The notes beneath the pieces were generated by a model, which worked only from the letters and a program-made list of their open reading frames with translations, ran no database searches and had not been told where the DNA came from. A stretch of 21,814 nucleotides of DNA from an uncultured Senegalimassilia sp. (GTDB lineage Bacteria > Actinomycetota > Coriobacteriia > Coriobacteriales > Eggerthellaceae), in assembly GCF_934632265.1 (NCBI RefSeq), contig NZ_CAKTYH010000022.1, forward strand, positions 1-21,814, written 5' to 3'. The position numbers were made by a program, and so were the translations under genes. The number at the start of each line of letters is the position of its first letter. The stretch's first letter is position 1. Positions 1 through 7,404 of this stretch are shown in pieces.

Positions 1-15
1 CCGTCCCCTGTTCAC
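1..15. repeat. Truncated arm of REP-like palindrome
   Basis: The first 15 bases (CCGTCCCCTGTTCAC) are identical to 1761-1775, the outer half of the right arm of the complete palindrome at 1692-1776. The window therefore appears to begin inside a second copy of the element, which would place one copy on each side of the mtnN-rsmJ block. Only this part of the arm is visible, so a complete copy to the left is inferred. Confidence 0.6.
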
Positions 16-87
16 CCCCTCCGTTCCGCACGTGTGCGCCCTCAGCTTCGTCCCGGCGTGCACCCTTTCCCGATCAGAAAGCAGCTT

Positions 88-804
88 ATGACTACGAGCT
101 TCAACACCATGGGCATCATCGGCGCCATGGACGTGGAAATCGCGCTGTTGCGCGAGGAGATGGCGAAGGCCGGCGCGGTGAAGATCACGCGCATCGCCGG
201 CATGGAATTCAACGTGGGCACCATCGGCAACGCCACCGTCATCGTGGTGCAGTGCGGCGTTGGCATGGCGAACGCCGCCACGTGCGCGCAGGTGCTCATC
301 GACCGCTTCGGCGTGAGCGCGCTGCTCAACACCGGCATCGCCGGCTCGCTGGACGCGTCCATCAACATCGGCGACATCGTGGTGGCCGACGATGCGGTCA
401 ACCACATCATGGACGTGCGCAACCTGGGCTACGCCGCAGGTCAGACGCCGGGTTTGGACACGCTCGCGTTCCCCTGCAGCCCAGCGCTGTCGAAATCGGC
501 CATCGCCGCGGCTTCGGCGATCGGCGCCACCACGCACACTGGCCGCGTAGCCTCGGGCGACCGCTTCGTGTGCGCCACCTTCGAGAAGCAGCGCATCGTC
601 GAGACTTTCGGCGCGAAGTGCTGCGAGATGGAAGGCGCAGCCATCGCGCAGGTGGCATGGGCCAACGGCGTGCCGTGCGCCATCGTGCGCGCCATCTCCG
701 ACAAGGCCGACGGCTCCTCGTCCATGGACTACCCCACGTTCGAGGCGCAGGCCGCCCGCAACAGCGCCGCGCTCGTCATCGCCATGCTCGAGCGACAAGG
801 CTAG
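88..804 (+). CDS. mtnN: 5'-methylthioadenosine/S-adenosylhomocysteine nucleosidase
   Basis: This cytosolic enzyme hydrolyses the N-glycosidic bond of methylthioadenosine and S-adenosylhomocysteine, releasing adenine and recycling the by-products of SAM use. The protein opens with the family signature GIIGAMDVE, whose Glu aligns with catalytic Glu12 of E. coli MTAN. It ends with EMEGAAIAQ (catalytic Glu174 equivalent) and RAISDKAD (catalytic Asp197 equivalent). Its length of 239 aa is close to the usual 230-235. The start at 88 is preceded by a weak purine stretch (AGAAAG). The ATG at 109, directly before GIIGAMD, matches the usual family N-terminus and is a good alternative; a GTG at 34 adds an unrelated 18-aa extension and is unlikely. 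The next gene on this strand encodes a SAM-dependent methyltransferase, so this enzyme would remove that reaction's product, although the 180-bp gap does not prove co-transcription. Confidence 0.93.
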   Translation: MTTSFNTMGIIGAMDVEIALLREEMAKAGAVKITRIAGMEFNVGTIGNATVIVVQCGVGMANAATCAQVLIDRFGVSALLNTGIAGSLDASINIGDIVVADDAVNHIMDVRNLGYAAGQTPGLDTLAFPCSPALSKSAIAAASAIGATTHTGRVASGDRFVCATFEKQRIVETFGAKCCEMEGAAIAQVAWANGVPCAIVRAISDKADGSSSMDYPTFEAQAARNSAALVIAMLERQG

Positions 805-915
805 CAAGCTCGGAGCCAGCCGCGCGGTGCCAGCTTTACCGCGCCACACGAACGCTTCGCGCAACCGCCCGCGCGGCACTTTGGCACCCCGCGAACCCGG
901 CTCAAACCCAGGCTC

Positions 916-949
916 GCAGCGGGCAGCCCAGCACAGGCCCGCCCGCTGC
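916..949. other. GC-rich hairpin in mtnN-rsmJ intergenic region
   Basis: GCAGCGGGC (916-924) and GCCCGCTGC (941-949) can form a 9-bp stem with a 16-nt loop between mtnN and rsmJ. There is no T-tract. It could be a weak terminator of mtnN or simply chance in GC-rich DNA. The rest of 805-984 shows no gene or convincing promoter. Confidence 0.3.
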
Positions 950-984
950 CCCACTCCCGCTATTCAACGATCGGACGCTTCCCC

Positions 985-1683
985 ATGACCTTCGACGACA
1001 ACATGCTTCCCACCATCGACGACCCCGCCATCAGCCTGGTGCGCGACGATCGCGGCCTGGCGCTGGTGGGCGAAGGCATGGAGCTGCGCTGCGACCTTGC
1101 GGGCATGCTGCCGCGCATCAAGCCCGGCAGGCTCTCCCACGAGCTGCTCGTCCGCGCCGCGCGCGTCAAGGGCGTCGATCAGCCCCGTGCCATCGATGCC
1201 ACCGCCGGGTTCGGGGAGGATGCGCTGCTGCTGGCCGCGGCCGGCTTCCACGTGCAGCTCTTCGAATACGATCCCGTCATCGCCGCGCTGCTTGCCGACG
1301 GCCTGGCGCGCGCCGCCGCCGACCCGCAGCTTGCGCCCATCGTGGCGCGCATGCGCCTGACCAGCGGCGACAGCGTGCAGGCACTTGCCGCACGCGCGTC
1401 CATGGATGTGGCAAAACCCGACGTGGTCTACCTTGACCCGATGTTCCCCGCCCGGCAGAAAAGCGCGGCCGTCAAGAAGAAGTTCCAGCTGCTGCACCAC
1501 CTGGAGGCGCCCTGCACCGACGAGGAAGGGCTGCTGCGGGCCGCCATCGCCTGCTGCCCGCGCAAGGTGGTCATCAAGCGCCCGGCGAAAGGCCCGTACC
1601 TGGCCGGCATCAAGCCCAGCTACTCCATCGACGGCAAGGCCGTGCGCTACGACTGCATAGTCCCCGCCAGCATGAAGCTATAG
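985..1683 (+). CDS. rsmJ: 16S rRNA (guanine-1516-N2)-methyltransferase, RsmJ family
   Basis: This is a class I SAM-dependent methyltransferase of the RsmJ (DUF548) family, which in E. coli N2-methylates G1516 of 16S rRNA. SAM-binding motif I is DATAGFGEDA (residues 71-80), followed by FEYDP (93-97). The catalytic-loop motif YLDPMFPARQKSA (149-161) and VVIKRP (195-200) match the E. coli family closely (YLDPMFP, KQKSA, VVKRP). The protein is 232 aa, slightly shorter than the roughly 250 aa of E. coli RsmJ because of a trimmed N-terminus. The start at 985 lacks a strong Shine-Dalgarno; an ATG at 1003 is possible. Nine bases after the stop begins the large palindrome at 1692-1776, which probably also ends transcription. 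The family is best known from Gammaproteobacteria, so the exact rRNA target here is inferred. Confidence 0.88.
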   Translation: MTFDDNMLPTIDDPAISLVRDDRGLALVGEGMELRCDLAGMLPRIKPGRLSHELLVRAARVKGVDQPRAIDATAGFGEDALLLAAAGFHVQLFEYDPVIAALLADGLARAAADPQLAPIVARMRLTSGDSVQALAARASMDVAKPDVVYLDPMFPARQKSAAVKKKFQLLHHLEAPCTDEEGLLRAAIACCPRKVVIKRPAKGPYLAGIKPSYSIDGKAVRYDCIVPASMKL

Positions 1684-1691
1684 AACGCGAA

Positions 1692-1776
1692 CGTGAACAG
1701 GGGACGGAGGTGTGTTCAGGGTTAACCTTTGGGAATGAAAGGTCGATTCTGAACACACCTCCGTCCCCTGTTCACG
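1692..1776. repeat. REP-like long palindrome (28-bp inverted repeat)
   Basis: Arms 1692-1719 and 1749-1776 are perfectly complementary over 28 bp. The left arm begins CGTGAACAGGGGACGGAGG. The 29-nt loop contains a second small stem, ACCTTT (1725-1730) with AAAGGT (1738-1743). The element lies between the convergent genes rsmJ and the LysR regulator and can act as a bidirectional terminator. Its GGGGACGG core resembles palindromes mobilised by REP-associated tyrosine transposases (Y1/IS200-like) in other bacteria; that relationship is inferred. Half an arm of another copy lies at 1-15. Confidence 0.85.
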
Positions 1777-1810
1777 CCCTATCGTGCCCGACGCTTCGCC
1801 CGCAGGCTGC

Positions 1811-2722
1811 TTAACCCTCCACTTTCGCGTACAGCTTCATAGCGGCCACGAACGCTTCTCCCAGCGGATCGAGCGTCAGCCCGCGCGGCATCACGTAGCC
1901 GATATGCATGCGCTCGCCCGAGCGGATAGGCACCGCCGTGATGGCGCCGCGCTGCAGAAACTCCGGGTACACGCCGCTGGTCACGGTATAGGCGTCGGAA
2001 TGCAGCATGAAGCTGGTGGCGAAGCCGCGGTCGCTCACCTTCACCGTCTTCGCCGAGGGCGCCCACAGCGGCTCCTCGGAAAACGCCGACGACTCATAGG
2101 CCCCCTGCACGAACGACAGCTGCGGATACGGGTACAGGTCGTCAAGCGAAACGCTCTCCCGCCCCGCAAGCGGATGCCCAATGCGCAGAAACACGTGCGG
2201 CACCGCCTCGAATAGCTCGTAGAACTCAAGCTTGTTGCGATCGAGCACGCGCCCCACCGCGCCCTCGTTGGCGCGCGACAGGTACATCACGCCCAGGTCG
2301 CTGTCGCATCGCGCCACGTCGTCGATGATCTGCTGCGTTTGCGTCTCGTTGAGCACCAGGTCGAACCTGCCCGAGCCCACCTGCTGGGCAACGTCCAGAA
2401 ACGCCCGCTCCACGAACGTGAAGTGATGCGAGGACACCGCGAAGCGCATGCCCTCGGGCTGATTGCCGCCGTAGCGACGCTCGAGATTGTCCATCTGCAG
2501 CACCACCTGCCGCGCCCGGCCCAGGAACTCCATGCCCTCCTTCGTAGGCGTGGCGCCGGTGTTCCCGCGCGTGAACAGGGAAAATCCCAGTTCGCGCTCC
2601 ACGACCGACACCGCCTCGGACAGGCTGGGCTGCGAAACCGATAGCACGCGCGACGCCGCCACCATCGACCCCGTCTCGGCGATCTTCAACATATAGCGCA
2701 TCTGCTGCAGCGTGATCTTCAT
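1811..2722 (-). CDS. LysR-family transcriptional regulator
   Basis: The gene encodes a 303-aa DNA-binding regulator with the usual LysR layout. A winged helix-turn-helix occupies about residues 1-62 (MKITLQQMRYMLKIAE, then the recognition region SVSQPSLSEAVSVVERELG at 28-46). A substrate-binding-like effector domain follows from about residue 90. The start at 2722 (ATG) is chosen because GGAAGGG lies just upstream and the protein then begins at the canonical HTH; a longer in-frame reading to 2800 adds 26 residues not seen in the family. A -10 hexamer lies 40 nt upstream. It is divergent from the bactofilin-like membrane protein gene, the arrangement typical of a LysR regulator and a target, but that gene has its own TTAC-repeat box, so the link is uncertain. 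The inducer cannot be deduced. Confidence 0.93.
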   Translation of the reverse strand: MKITLQQMRYMLKIAETGSMVAASRVLSVSQPSLSEAVSVVERELGFSLFTRGNTGATPTKEGMEFLGRARQVVLQMDNLERRYGGNQPEGMRFAVSSHHFTFVERAFLDVAQQVGSGRFDLVLNETQTQQIIDDVARCDSDLGVMYLSRANEGAVGRVLDRNKLEFYELFEAVPHVFLRIGHPLAGRESVSLDDLYPYPQLSFVQGAYESSAFSEEPLWAPSAKTVKVSDRGFATSFMLHSDAYTVTSGVYPEFLQRGAITAVPIRSGERMHIGYVMPRGLTLDPLGEAFVAAMKLYAKVEG

Positions 2723-2761
2723 GCCAACCCTTCCGGCGAAAAGAGAAACCTTCGAAAGCAA

Positions 2762-2792
2762 AGTATACGTCACGCACCGGGCCGACCCGCAA
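2762..2792 (-). promoter_or_regulatory. Candidate promoter of the LysR gene
   Basis: On the minus strand TATACT (2767-2762) is a good -10 hexamer, with TTGCGG (2792-2787) 19 bp upstream as a poor -35. It lies 40 nt before the LysR start. Spacing and -35 are suboptimal, as expected if an activator or autoregulation is involved. Confidence 0.4.
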
Positions 2793-2842
2793 ACGCCCAT
2801 AGGAGGGAGAAGATACGCTGCAACTCGGATTCGTCATTTCGG

Positions 2843-2858
2843 TTACCCTCTCTTTACC
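2843..2858 (+). promoter_or_regulatory. TTAC direct-repeat box (putative response-regulator site)
   Basis: Two TTACC units start at 2843 and 2854, exactly 11 bp apart, about one helical turn. The 15-mer TTACCCTCTCTTTAC differs at one position from 12104-12118 upstream of the PAP2 gene. Tandem half-sites with 11-bp period are characteristic of OmpR/PhoB-family response regulators. The box ends 20 bp before a TATACT -10 hexamer, where an activator replacing a -35 would bind. The regulator itself is not in the window. Confidence 0.5.
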
Positions 2859-2878
2859 CGCCGGCACGCGCGAGCAAG

Positions 2879-2884
2879 TATACT
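2879..2884 (+). promoter_or_regulatory. -10 element for the bactofilin-like gene
   Basis: TATACT matches the -10 consensus at five of six positions, lies 92 nt upstream of the start at 2976 and follows the TTAC box. No proper -35 is present (TTTACC at 2853 is 20 bp away). The resulting leader carries an inverted repeat, GAAAGCC (2896-2902) with GGCTTTC (2915-2921). Confidence 0.45.
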
Positions 2885-2975
2885 GGCGGAAAGGGGAAAG
2901 CCGCTGCGCGAAGGGGCTTTCATGCGGCGCCGGGACCGCCGTTGCGTTGCGCAAACGCAAACAGAGGAGGATACC

Positions 2976-4283
2976 ATGACCGCTATAACGCTTCTCACGG
3001 CGCTCGCGCTCGTCGCGATCGTAGGCGCGGGCATTGCCGCATGGGCTCGCAACACCCGGAAAACCGGCGCGAACGCGCCGGGCGTGCTCGCATGCGCCGC
3101 CGTGGCCGTTGCAACCGCCGGCACGCTCGCCATCGCCCCGGCGATGCCGGCGTTCGCAGCGGACGAATCACATCACGCAGACGACGGCCACGCCTGGTCA
3201 ACCGACGAGATTGCCGACGATACGAGCGGCCTGCTGGGAGACGACATCGTCTGGTTCGGCCAAAGCAAGCTGTTCGCGAAGACGACCGCGCCCAACGACA
3301 TCCTTGCCGCAGGCCAGTCCATCGCCGTAAGCTCGTGCAGCGTGTCGGGCAGCATCCGCGCGGCGGCAGAGGACATCGCCATCAGGGGCGCCGACGTCGC
3401 CCACAGCATCACGCTTGCCGCTAAAAACGCCACAGTGAGCGACACCACGGCGCAGACAGTGGCCATCGCCGCCGGCGATGCAAGCTTCTCCGGCGAATGC
3501 GACGCGCTCTACATCTGCGCCGAGCACGCCACCATCGACGGAACCGTCCACGGCGACGTCGTGGTCAACGCCGATTCCGTGCAGCTTGGCCCGAACGCAC
3601 GCATCGAAGGCGCCGTGCGAGGCTCTGCCGGCGATCAGCCCGAGATAGCCTCCGGCGCACAGCACGGCGCGCTGGAGCTTTCCATCAACACGGAAGACGA
3701 CAAAGCCGAACCCGCATTCAATGGGGTCAGCACCCTGCTGGGGGTGGCCTATGGCGCCCTCGCGTGCCTGGTGACCGCGGCGGCAGCCGAATGGCTGGCG
3801 CGCAAGCACACCGCAAACGCCGCCAAGCTGGCGAAAACGCGCACCGGCTACCTGGTCGCCTCCGGTATCATCGGCGCCATCGCAGCGCCCGTGGCGGTGA
3901 TCATCCTGTGCTGCCTGGTCATCACGCTGCCCATCGCCGGCGCCGCAACGTTTGCCCTGATCGCACTCACTATCGTCTCGGGCGGCTTCACCGCCGCGGC
4001 GCTGGGCAAGCTGGTCTTCAAGAACCTGGGACGCTTCCCTGCGGCGCTTGCCATGGGCGCCATCCTAGGCGCGGCATGCGCGCTGCCCTACATCGGCAAG
4101 CCGCTGGCCGCCGCCTGCTTCATGTTCGCCCTAGGCTACCTCATCCAGAACACGTTCCTGGGGCTGACTAACCGCAACGAGGGCGCGCCGACGCCGCAGA
4201 CGGGCAACCCCGTGGCGGCCGCAGCGGCGCCCAACGCTCCGCACGACGGCTCCGGCAACCCGCCGCAGGCGCCCACGGCATAA
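2976..4283 (+). CDS. Bactofilin-like repeat membrane protein
   Basis: This is a 435-aa integral membrane protein. Residues 2-23 and about 36-61 are hydrophobic; the second ends in an Ala-rich signal-like stretch (APAMPAFAADE). Residues about 105-215 are rich in short Ile/Val/Ala strands with regular Gly, Asn and Asp, as in polymer-forming bactofilin-type or right-handed beta-helix domains (SGSIRAAAEDIAIRGADV; IDGTVHGDVVV). The C-terminal half has four or more membrane segments (about 249-270, 291-320, 322-345, 355-395), and a Pro/Ala-rich tail follows. The ATG at 2976 has a strong Shine-Dalgarno, AGAGGAGG, five bases upstream; reading further upstream gives charged sequence without family character. 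Bactofilin-fold modules fused to membrane helices are thought to organise the envelope; the exact role is unknown. Confidence 0.8.
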   Translation: MTAITLLTALALVAIVGAGIAAWARNTRKTGANAPGVLACAAVAVATAGTLAIAPAMPAFAADESHHADDGHAWSTDEIADDTSGLLGDDIVWFGQSKLFAKTTAPNDILAAGQSIAVSSCSVSGSIRAAAEDIAIRGADVAHSITLAAKNATVSDTTAQTVAIAAGDASFSGECDALYICAEHATIDGTVHGDVVVNADSVQLGPNARIEGAVRGSAGDQPEIASGAQHGALELSINTEDDKAEPAFNGVSTLLGVAYGALACLVTAAAAEWLARKHTANAAKLAKTRTGYLVASGIIGAIAAPVAVIILCCLVITLPIAGAATFALIALTIVSGGFTAAALGKLVFKNLGRFPAALAMGAILGAACALPYIGKPLAAACFMFALGYLIQNTFLGLTNRNEGAPTPQTGNPVAAAAAPNAPHDGSGNPPQAPTA

Positions 4284-4304
4284 CCCAACCTGCGCACCAC
4301 GCAA

Positions 4305-4340
4305 AAGGGGCTCGACGCGATTCCACGCGTCGAGCCCCTT
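4305..4340. terminator. Bidirectional hairpin terminator
   Basis: A perfect 15-bp stem (4305-4319 with 4326-4340, starting AAGGGGCTCGACGCG) has a 6-nt loop, ATTCCA. It lies between the convergent bactofilin-like and SNF transporter genes. The A/T ends of the stem are short and there is no long U-tract. Confidence 0.8.
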
Positions 4341-4468
4341 CGTCGCAATCAGCCGATTCTTGCAATCAACCCGGATGCAGGTCCAGCCGAAACCCCGGCT
4401 TCACCGCTGGCACGACAACCGCGCGCCCGATCACGCTCCCGACCAAACGCCTTCAGCAAACGCAAGCC

Positions 4469-5917
4469 CTAGGCAAGCCCCAGCCAGATGGCAACTTTCG
4501 GCGCATACCCCAGCACGAAGATCACCACGATCAGCGCCGGGATGCCGTACTTCAACCACAGGCGCGTCCAGCGCGGGAACTTCACGCCCTCGCCCTGGTC
4601 GGCCTCGGCCAGGAAGTTCTCCCAACCCCAGCCGCGGCGCGTGGTGCAGAACAGCACGAACGCCAGGCTGCCCAGCGGCAGCATGTTGTTCGACACGATG
4701 AAGTCCTCGATGGACTGGATGTCGCCGATGGCCGGGATGGTGACGCCCGACAGCACGTTGAAGCCCAGCGCGCACGGCAGGGACAGCACCAGCACCAGAA
4801 TGCCGTTGAAGATCACGGCGCGACTGCGCATCATGCCCCATTTGTCCATGGACCAGCTGATCAGGTTCTCGAACACGGCGATGACGGTGGACAGCGACGC
4901 GAACGCCATGAACACGAAGAACAGGCAGCCCCACACGTTGCCCAGCGGCATCTGCCCGAACACCACCGGCAGCGTCACGAACACCAACGACGGCCCCTGA
5001 TCAGGCGAAACGCCATAAGCGAAGCACGCCGGGAAGATGATGAGGCCCGCCAGGATGGCCACCACGGTGTTCAGCGCGGTGACGGACACGGCCTCGCCGG
5101 TAAGGCTGCGCTGCCGCCCGATGCGCGAGCCGAAGATCTCCATGGCCGCGATGCCGAGCGACAAGCTGAAAAACGCCTGGCCCATGGCCGCGTACACCGC
5201 ATCTCCGAACGTCGACCACCCGTCGGCGAACAGGCGCCCGAAGTCGGGCACCAGGTAAAACGCGATGCCCTCGGCGGCACCGGGCAACGTGACGGCACGG
5301 ATGCACAGCGCGATCATCACCACGAACAGCGTTGCCATCATGACCTTCGTGACGCGCTCGACGCCCTTTTGCAGGCCCAAGCTGCACACCAGAAAGCCGA
5401 TGACCACGGCCACGACCATCCACCCGATCAGCCATGCGGGATTCTCCAGCATGCCGCTGAAGGCAGCCCCCGCGAAAGCCGCATCGGCACCGTTGAACAT
5501 GCCCGACGCCATCTGCGGCACGTACGAGATCATCCATCCGCACACGGTGGTGTAGAACATCATCAAGATCATGCAGCCGATATAGCCCCACCACGAGAAC
5601 CAATGCCACTTCCCGCTCGGCTGCAGCTTGTCGAAGGCCTGCGCGGCCGAACGCTGCGAGGCGCGTCCCACGGCGAACTCCATAACCATGACGGGCATGC
5701 CCAAGATCACCAGAAACACCAGGTACAGCAGCACGAACGCCGCTCCGCCGTACTCGCCGGTGATGTAGGGGAAGCGCCATACGTTGCCCAATCCGATCGC
5801 GCATCCGGCGCTGATCAGGATAAAGCCCAGCCGCGACGCGAAGTGCTCGCGCGAAGCCGGCGCCTCCTTGCCCGACGCCGATGCGGGCGCCTGGGGTGTG
5901 TTTTCCGCCATATCCAT
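4469..5917 (-). CDS. Sodium-dependent amino-acid transporter, SNF (NSS) family
   Basis: This is a 482-aa inner-membrane symporter of the neurotransmitter:sodium symporter family (LeuT fold), which uses the Na+ gradient to import amino acids or related amines. Transmembrane helix 1 has the family signature SAGCAIGLGNVWRFPY (36-51) with the unwound GLGN Na+/substrate site, followed by GEYGGAAF. Further hallmarks are GMPVMVMEFAVGR, WSTFGDAVYAAMGQAFFSLS in helix 6 and the adjacent loop, and the AFASLSTVIAVFENL region of helix 8. Roughly 11-12 membrane helices are visible. The substrate cannot be predicted. GGGAAAGGGA immediately precedes the ATG at 5917; an ATG at 5911 (MAENTPQAP) has slightly better ribosome-site spacing. 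The first 26 residues are a soluble Ala/Pro-rich tail. Longer upstream readings run through the repeat block and are not credible. Confidence 0.93.
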   Translation of the reverse strand: MDMAENTPQAPASASGKEAPASREHFASRLGFILISAGCAIGLGNVWRFPYITGEYGGAAFVLLYLVFLVILGMPVMVMEFAVGRASQRSAAQAFDKLQPSGKWHWFSWWGYIGCMILMMFYTTVCGWMISYVPQMASGMFNGADAAFAGAAFSGMLENPAWLIGWMVVAVVIGFLVCSLGLQKGVERVTKVMMATLFVVMIALCIRAVTLPGAAEGIAFYLVPDFGRLFADGWSTFGDAVYAAMGQAFFSLSLGIAAMEIFGSRIGRQRSLTGEAVSVTALNTVVAILAGLIIFPACFAYGVSPDQGPSLVFVTLPVVFGQMPLGNVWGCLFFVFMAFASLSTVIAVFENLISWSMDKWGMMRSRAVIFNGILVLVLSLPCALGFNVLSGVTIPAIGDIQSIEDFIVSNNMLPLGSLAFVLFCTTRRGWGWENFLAEADQGEGVKFPRWTRLWLKYGIPALIVVIFVLGYAPKVAIWLGLA

Positions 5918-6045
5918 TCCCTTTCCCAACGCAAAAGAACGGCCGCCTCGGGCAACCGCCTCATAACAAGCTGAAACATCGCACCCACGTGCGCAGGCGC
6001 AACGCCATATGGTACCACTACCGCCGCCCGCCGCCGCCCACCCTC

Positions 6046-6208
6046 TTCTGGGTGGTTTTGCAGAAAAACGCCCCTGTTTTTGCCATGGTTCCGGAGTTCT
6101 GGGCGGTTTGCCCTGCCCCACCACCGCGAAAAGGCCCGAAAACCACCCAGTACTCGTCCCCTGGTACGCAAATCCCGTCACCGTCGCCTTCCAAACCGCC
6201 CAGAACTC
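6046..6208. repeat. Four-copy inverted-repeat block (CTGGGYGGTTTK)
   Basis: Four copies of a motif with consensus GAGTNCTGGGYGGTTT lie between the divergent SNF and pdxK genes. Copies at 6046-6060 and 6094-6110 face the plus direction; copies at 6138-6155 and 6192-6208 face the minus direction. Copies 2 and 4 are perfectly complementary over 17 bp, and copies 1 and 3 over 12 bp (CTGGGTGGTTTT). The spacing within each same-direction pair is 51-53 bp. Between copies 1 and 2 there is a further small inverted repeat (AAAAAC/GTTTTT, near 6064-6081). No gene is seen in 5918-6367. The structure suggests a small palindromic mobile repeat or a large folded RNA; its nature is unknown. Confidence 0.75.
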
Positions 6209-6325
6209 GGCGCCGGGCAAGCAGAAAACGGAGAGACAGGGTGTCCAGACGTTCTCCCCACACTCGCGAAAACGGAATCCGCGGGCATTCTTCGCCGCAC
6301 GAGGCCACCCCGCCCACAGCTCCCT

Positions 6326-6331
6326 TATAAT
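6326..6331 (+). promoter_or_regulatory. -10 element for the pyridoxal kinase gene
   Basis: A perfect TATAAT lies 36 nt upstream of the GTG start at 6368. No recognisable -35 is found at 15-19 bp spacing (the sequence there is GC-rich), so activity may depend on another factor. Confidence 0.5.
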
Positions 6332-6367
6332 GTGCGCGTTGCATAACATCCCAAGGAAAGACGCCCC

Positions 6368-7228
6368 GTGAGCACTACCGAACCCGCCGACACCGCCCTG
6401 CCCAACCACAACAACCAGAAGAAGATCGCGCTCATCAACGACTTCACCGGCTTCGGCCGATGCTCGGTGGCGGTGCAGCTTCCCGTCATCTCCCAGCTTG
6501 GCGTGCAATGCTGCGTGCTGCCCACCTCGGTGCTGTCCAACCACACGGGCTTCCCCAGCTACAGCTTCCAGGATTTCACGCCCTACATGCGCGAGCACAT
6601 CCGCGAGTGGCGCAAGCTCGGCCTGAAGTTCCGCGGCATCTGCACGGGCTTCCTGGGATCGGCGGAGCAGATCGCGGTGGTCAGCGAGTTCATCGACGAG
6701 TTCGGCAGCCCTGATTGCATCGTGATGGTCGACCCCGTCATGGGCGACGAAGGCCACCCCTACGGCACCTACACGCCCGTGATGTGCGAGCGCATGGCCG
6801 AGCTCACGGCGAAGGCAGACATCATCACCCCGAACCTCACCGAAGCGTGCATCCTGGCAGGTGTGCCCTTCAGCAAGGACATGACCTGCGAAGATGCCGC
6901 GGAAATCGCCCAGCAGCTATCGCAAACCGGCCCTGCGCGCGTAGTGGTCACCGGCGTGGAGTTCCAAGACCGCGTGGCAAACGTGTGCTACGAACGGGGC
7001 CGCACACCCTTCACCATCCAGACCGCGCGCCTGGGCGGGCAGCGCTCGGGAACCGGCGACGTGTTCTCCGCCATCCTCATCGCCGACGCGGTCAACAGCG
7101 TGCCGCTGGACCTGTCGGTGGAGAAGGCATCGCATTTCGTGTGCACCTGCGTCGAGCGCGCCATCGAGATGGACCTGCCGCGCACCGATGGCCTGCCCAT
7201 CGAGGAGGAGCTGCGCAACCTGCGCTAG
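6368..7228 (+). CDS. pdxK: Pyridoxal/pyridoxamine kinase
   Basis: This cytosolic B6-salvage enzyme phosphorylates pyridoxal, pyridoxamine or pyridoxine at the 5' position using ATP. It belongs to the ribokinase/PfkB superfamily, pyridoxal kinase branch. The substrate loop NDFTGFGRCS (24-33) is typical of clostridial-type pyridoxamine kinases. DPVMGDEG (122-129), TPNLTEA (154-160) and the anion-hole/catalytic motif GTGD (228-231, Asp231 as base) are all present. The length of 286 aa is normal. The start is GTG with AAGGAAAG seven bases upstream; no closer in-frame ATG exists before the conserved NDFTGFG. It is transcribed divergently from the SNF transporter. Its last 19 bases, including the stop, are duplicated 44 bp downstream. 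Which vitamer is preferred cannot be told from sequence. Confidence 0.92.
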   Translation: MSTTEPADTALPNHNNQKKIALINDFTGFGRCSVAVQLPVISQLGVQCCVLPTSVLSNHTGFPSYSFQDFTPYMREHIREWRKLGLKFRGICTGFLGSAEQIAVVSEFIDEFGSPDCIVMVDPVMGDEGHPYGTYTPVMCERMAELTAKADIITPNLTEACILAGVPFSKDMTCEDAAEIAQQLSQTGPARVVVTGVEFQDRVANVCYERGRTPFTIQTARLGGQRSGTGDVFSAILIADAVNSVPLDLSVEKASHFVCTCVERAIEMDLPRTDGLPIEEELRNLR

Positions 7229-7274
7229 CACTACACGCCGTGCGGCGGCCGCGAATGCGCAACCTGCGCTAGCA
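7212..7274 (+). repeat. 19-bp direct repeat duplicating the pdxK 3' end
   Basis: TGCGCAACCTGCGCTAGCA occurs at 7212-7230 and again, identically, at 7256-7274. The first copy covers the last codons and stop of the kinase gene. The spacing is 44 bp. It looks like a small local duplication. The remaining intergenic DNA to 7404 shows no gene. Confidence 0.8.
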
Positions 7275-7404
7275 TCGCGCACCGCGCACCGGCCGCGGGC
7301 GCAAACCCGCACCTTGCAGCAGGCGCACCATTAGGCGTACCCTGAATGAAAACGGGAAGGCGAAGCACGCTCTTCGCCCCCACCCCAAGCGAAAGAAGCT
7401 CATC

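Noticed and set aside
2712..2975. Upstream extension of the bactofilin-like protein
   Set aside because: It would run through the LysR promoter, the TTAC box and the -10 element. The strong AGAGGAGG site marks 2976 as the start.
5918..6757. Upstream extension of the SNF transporter reading frame to position 6757
   Set aside because: The extension overlaps the divergent kinase gene and the inverted-repeat block, and adds no family sequence. The signature transporter start lies at 5917 or 5911.
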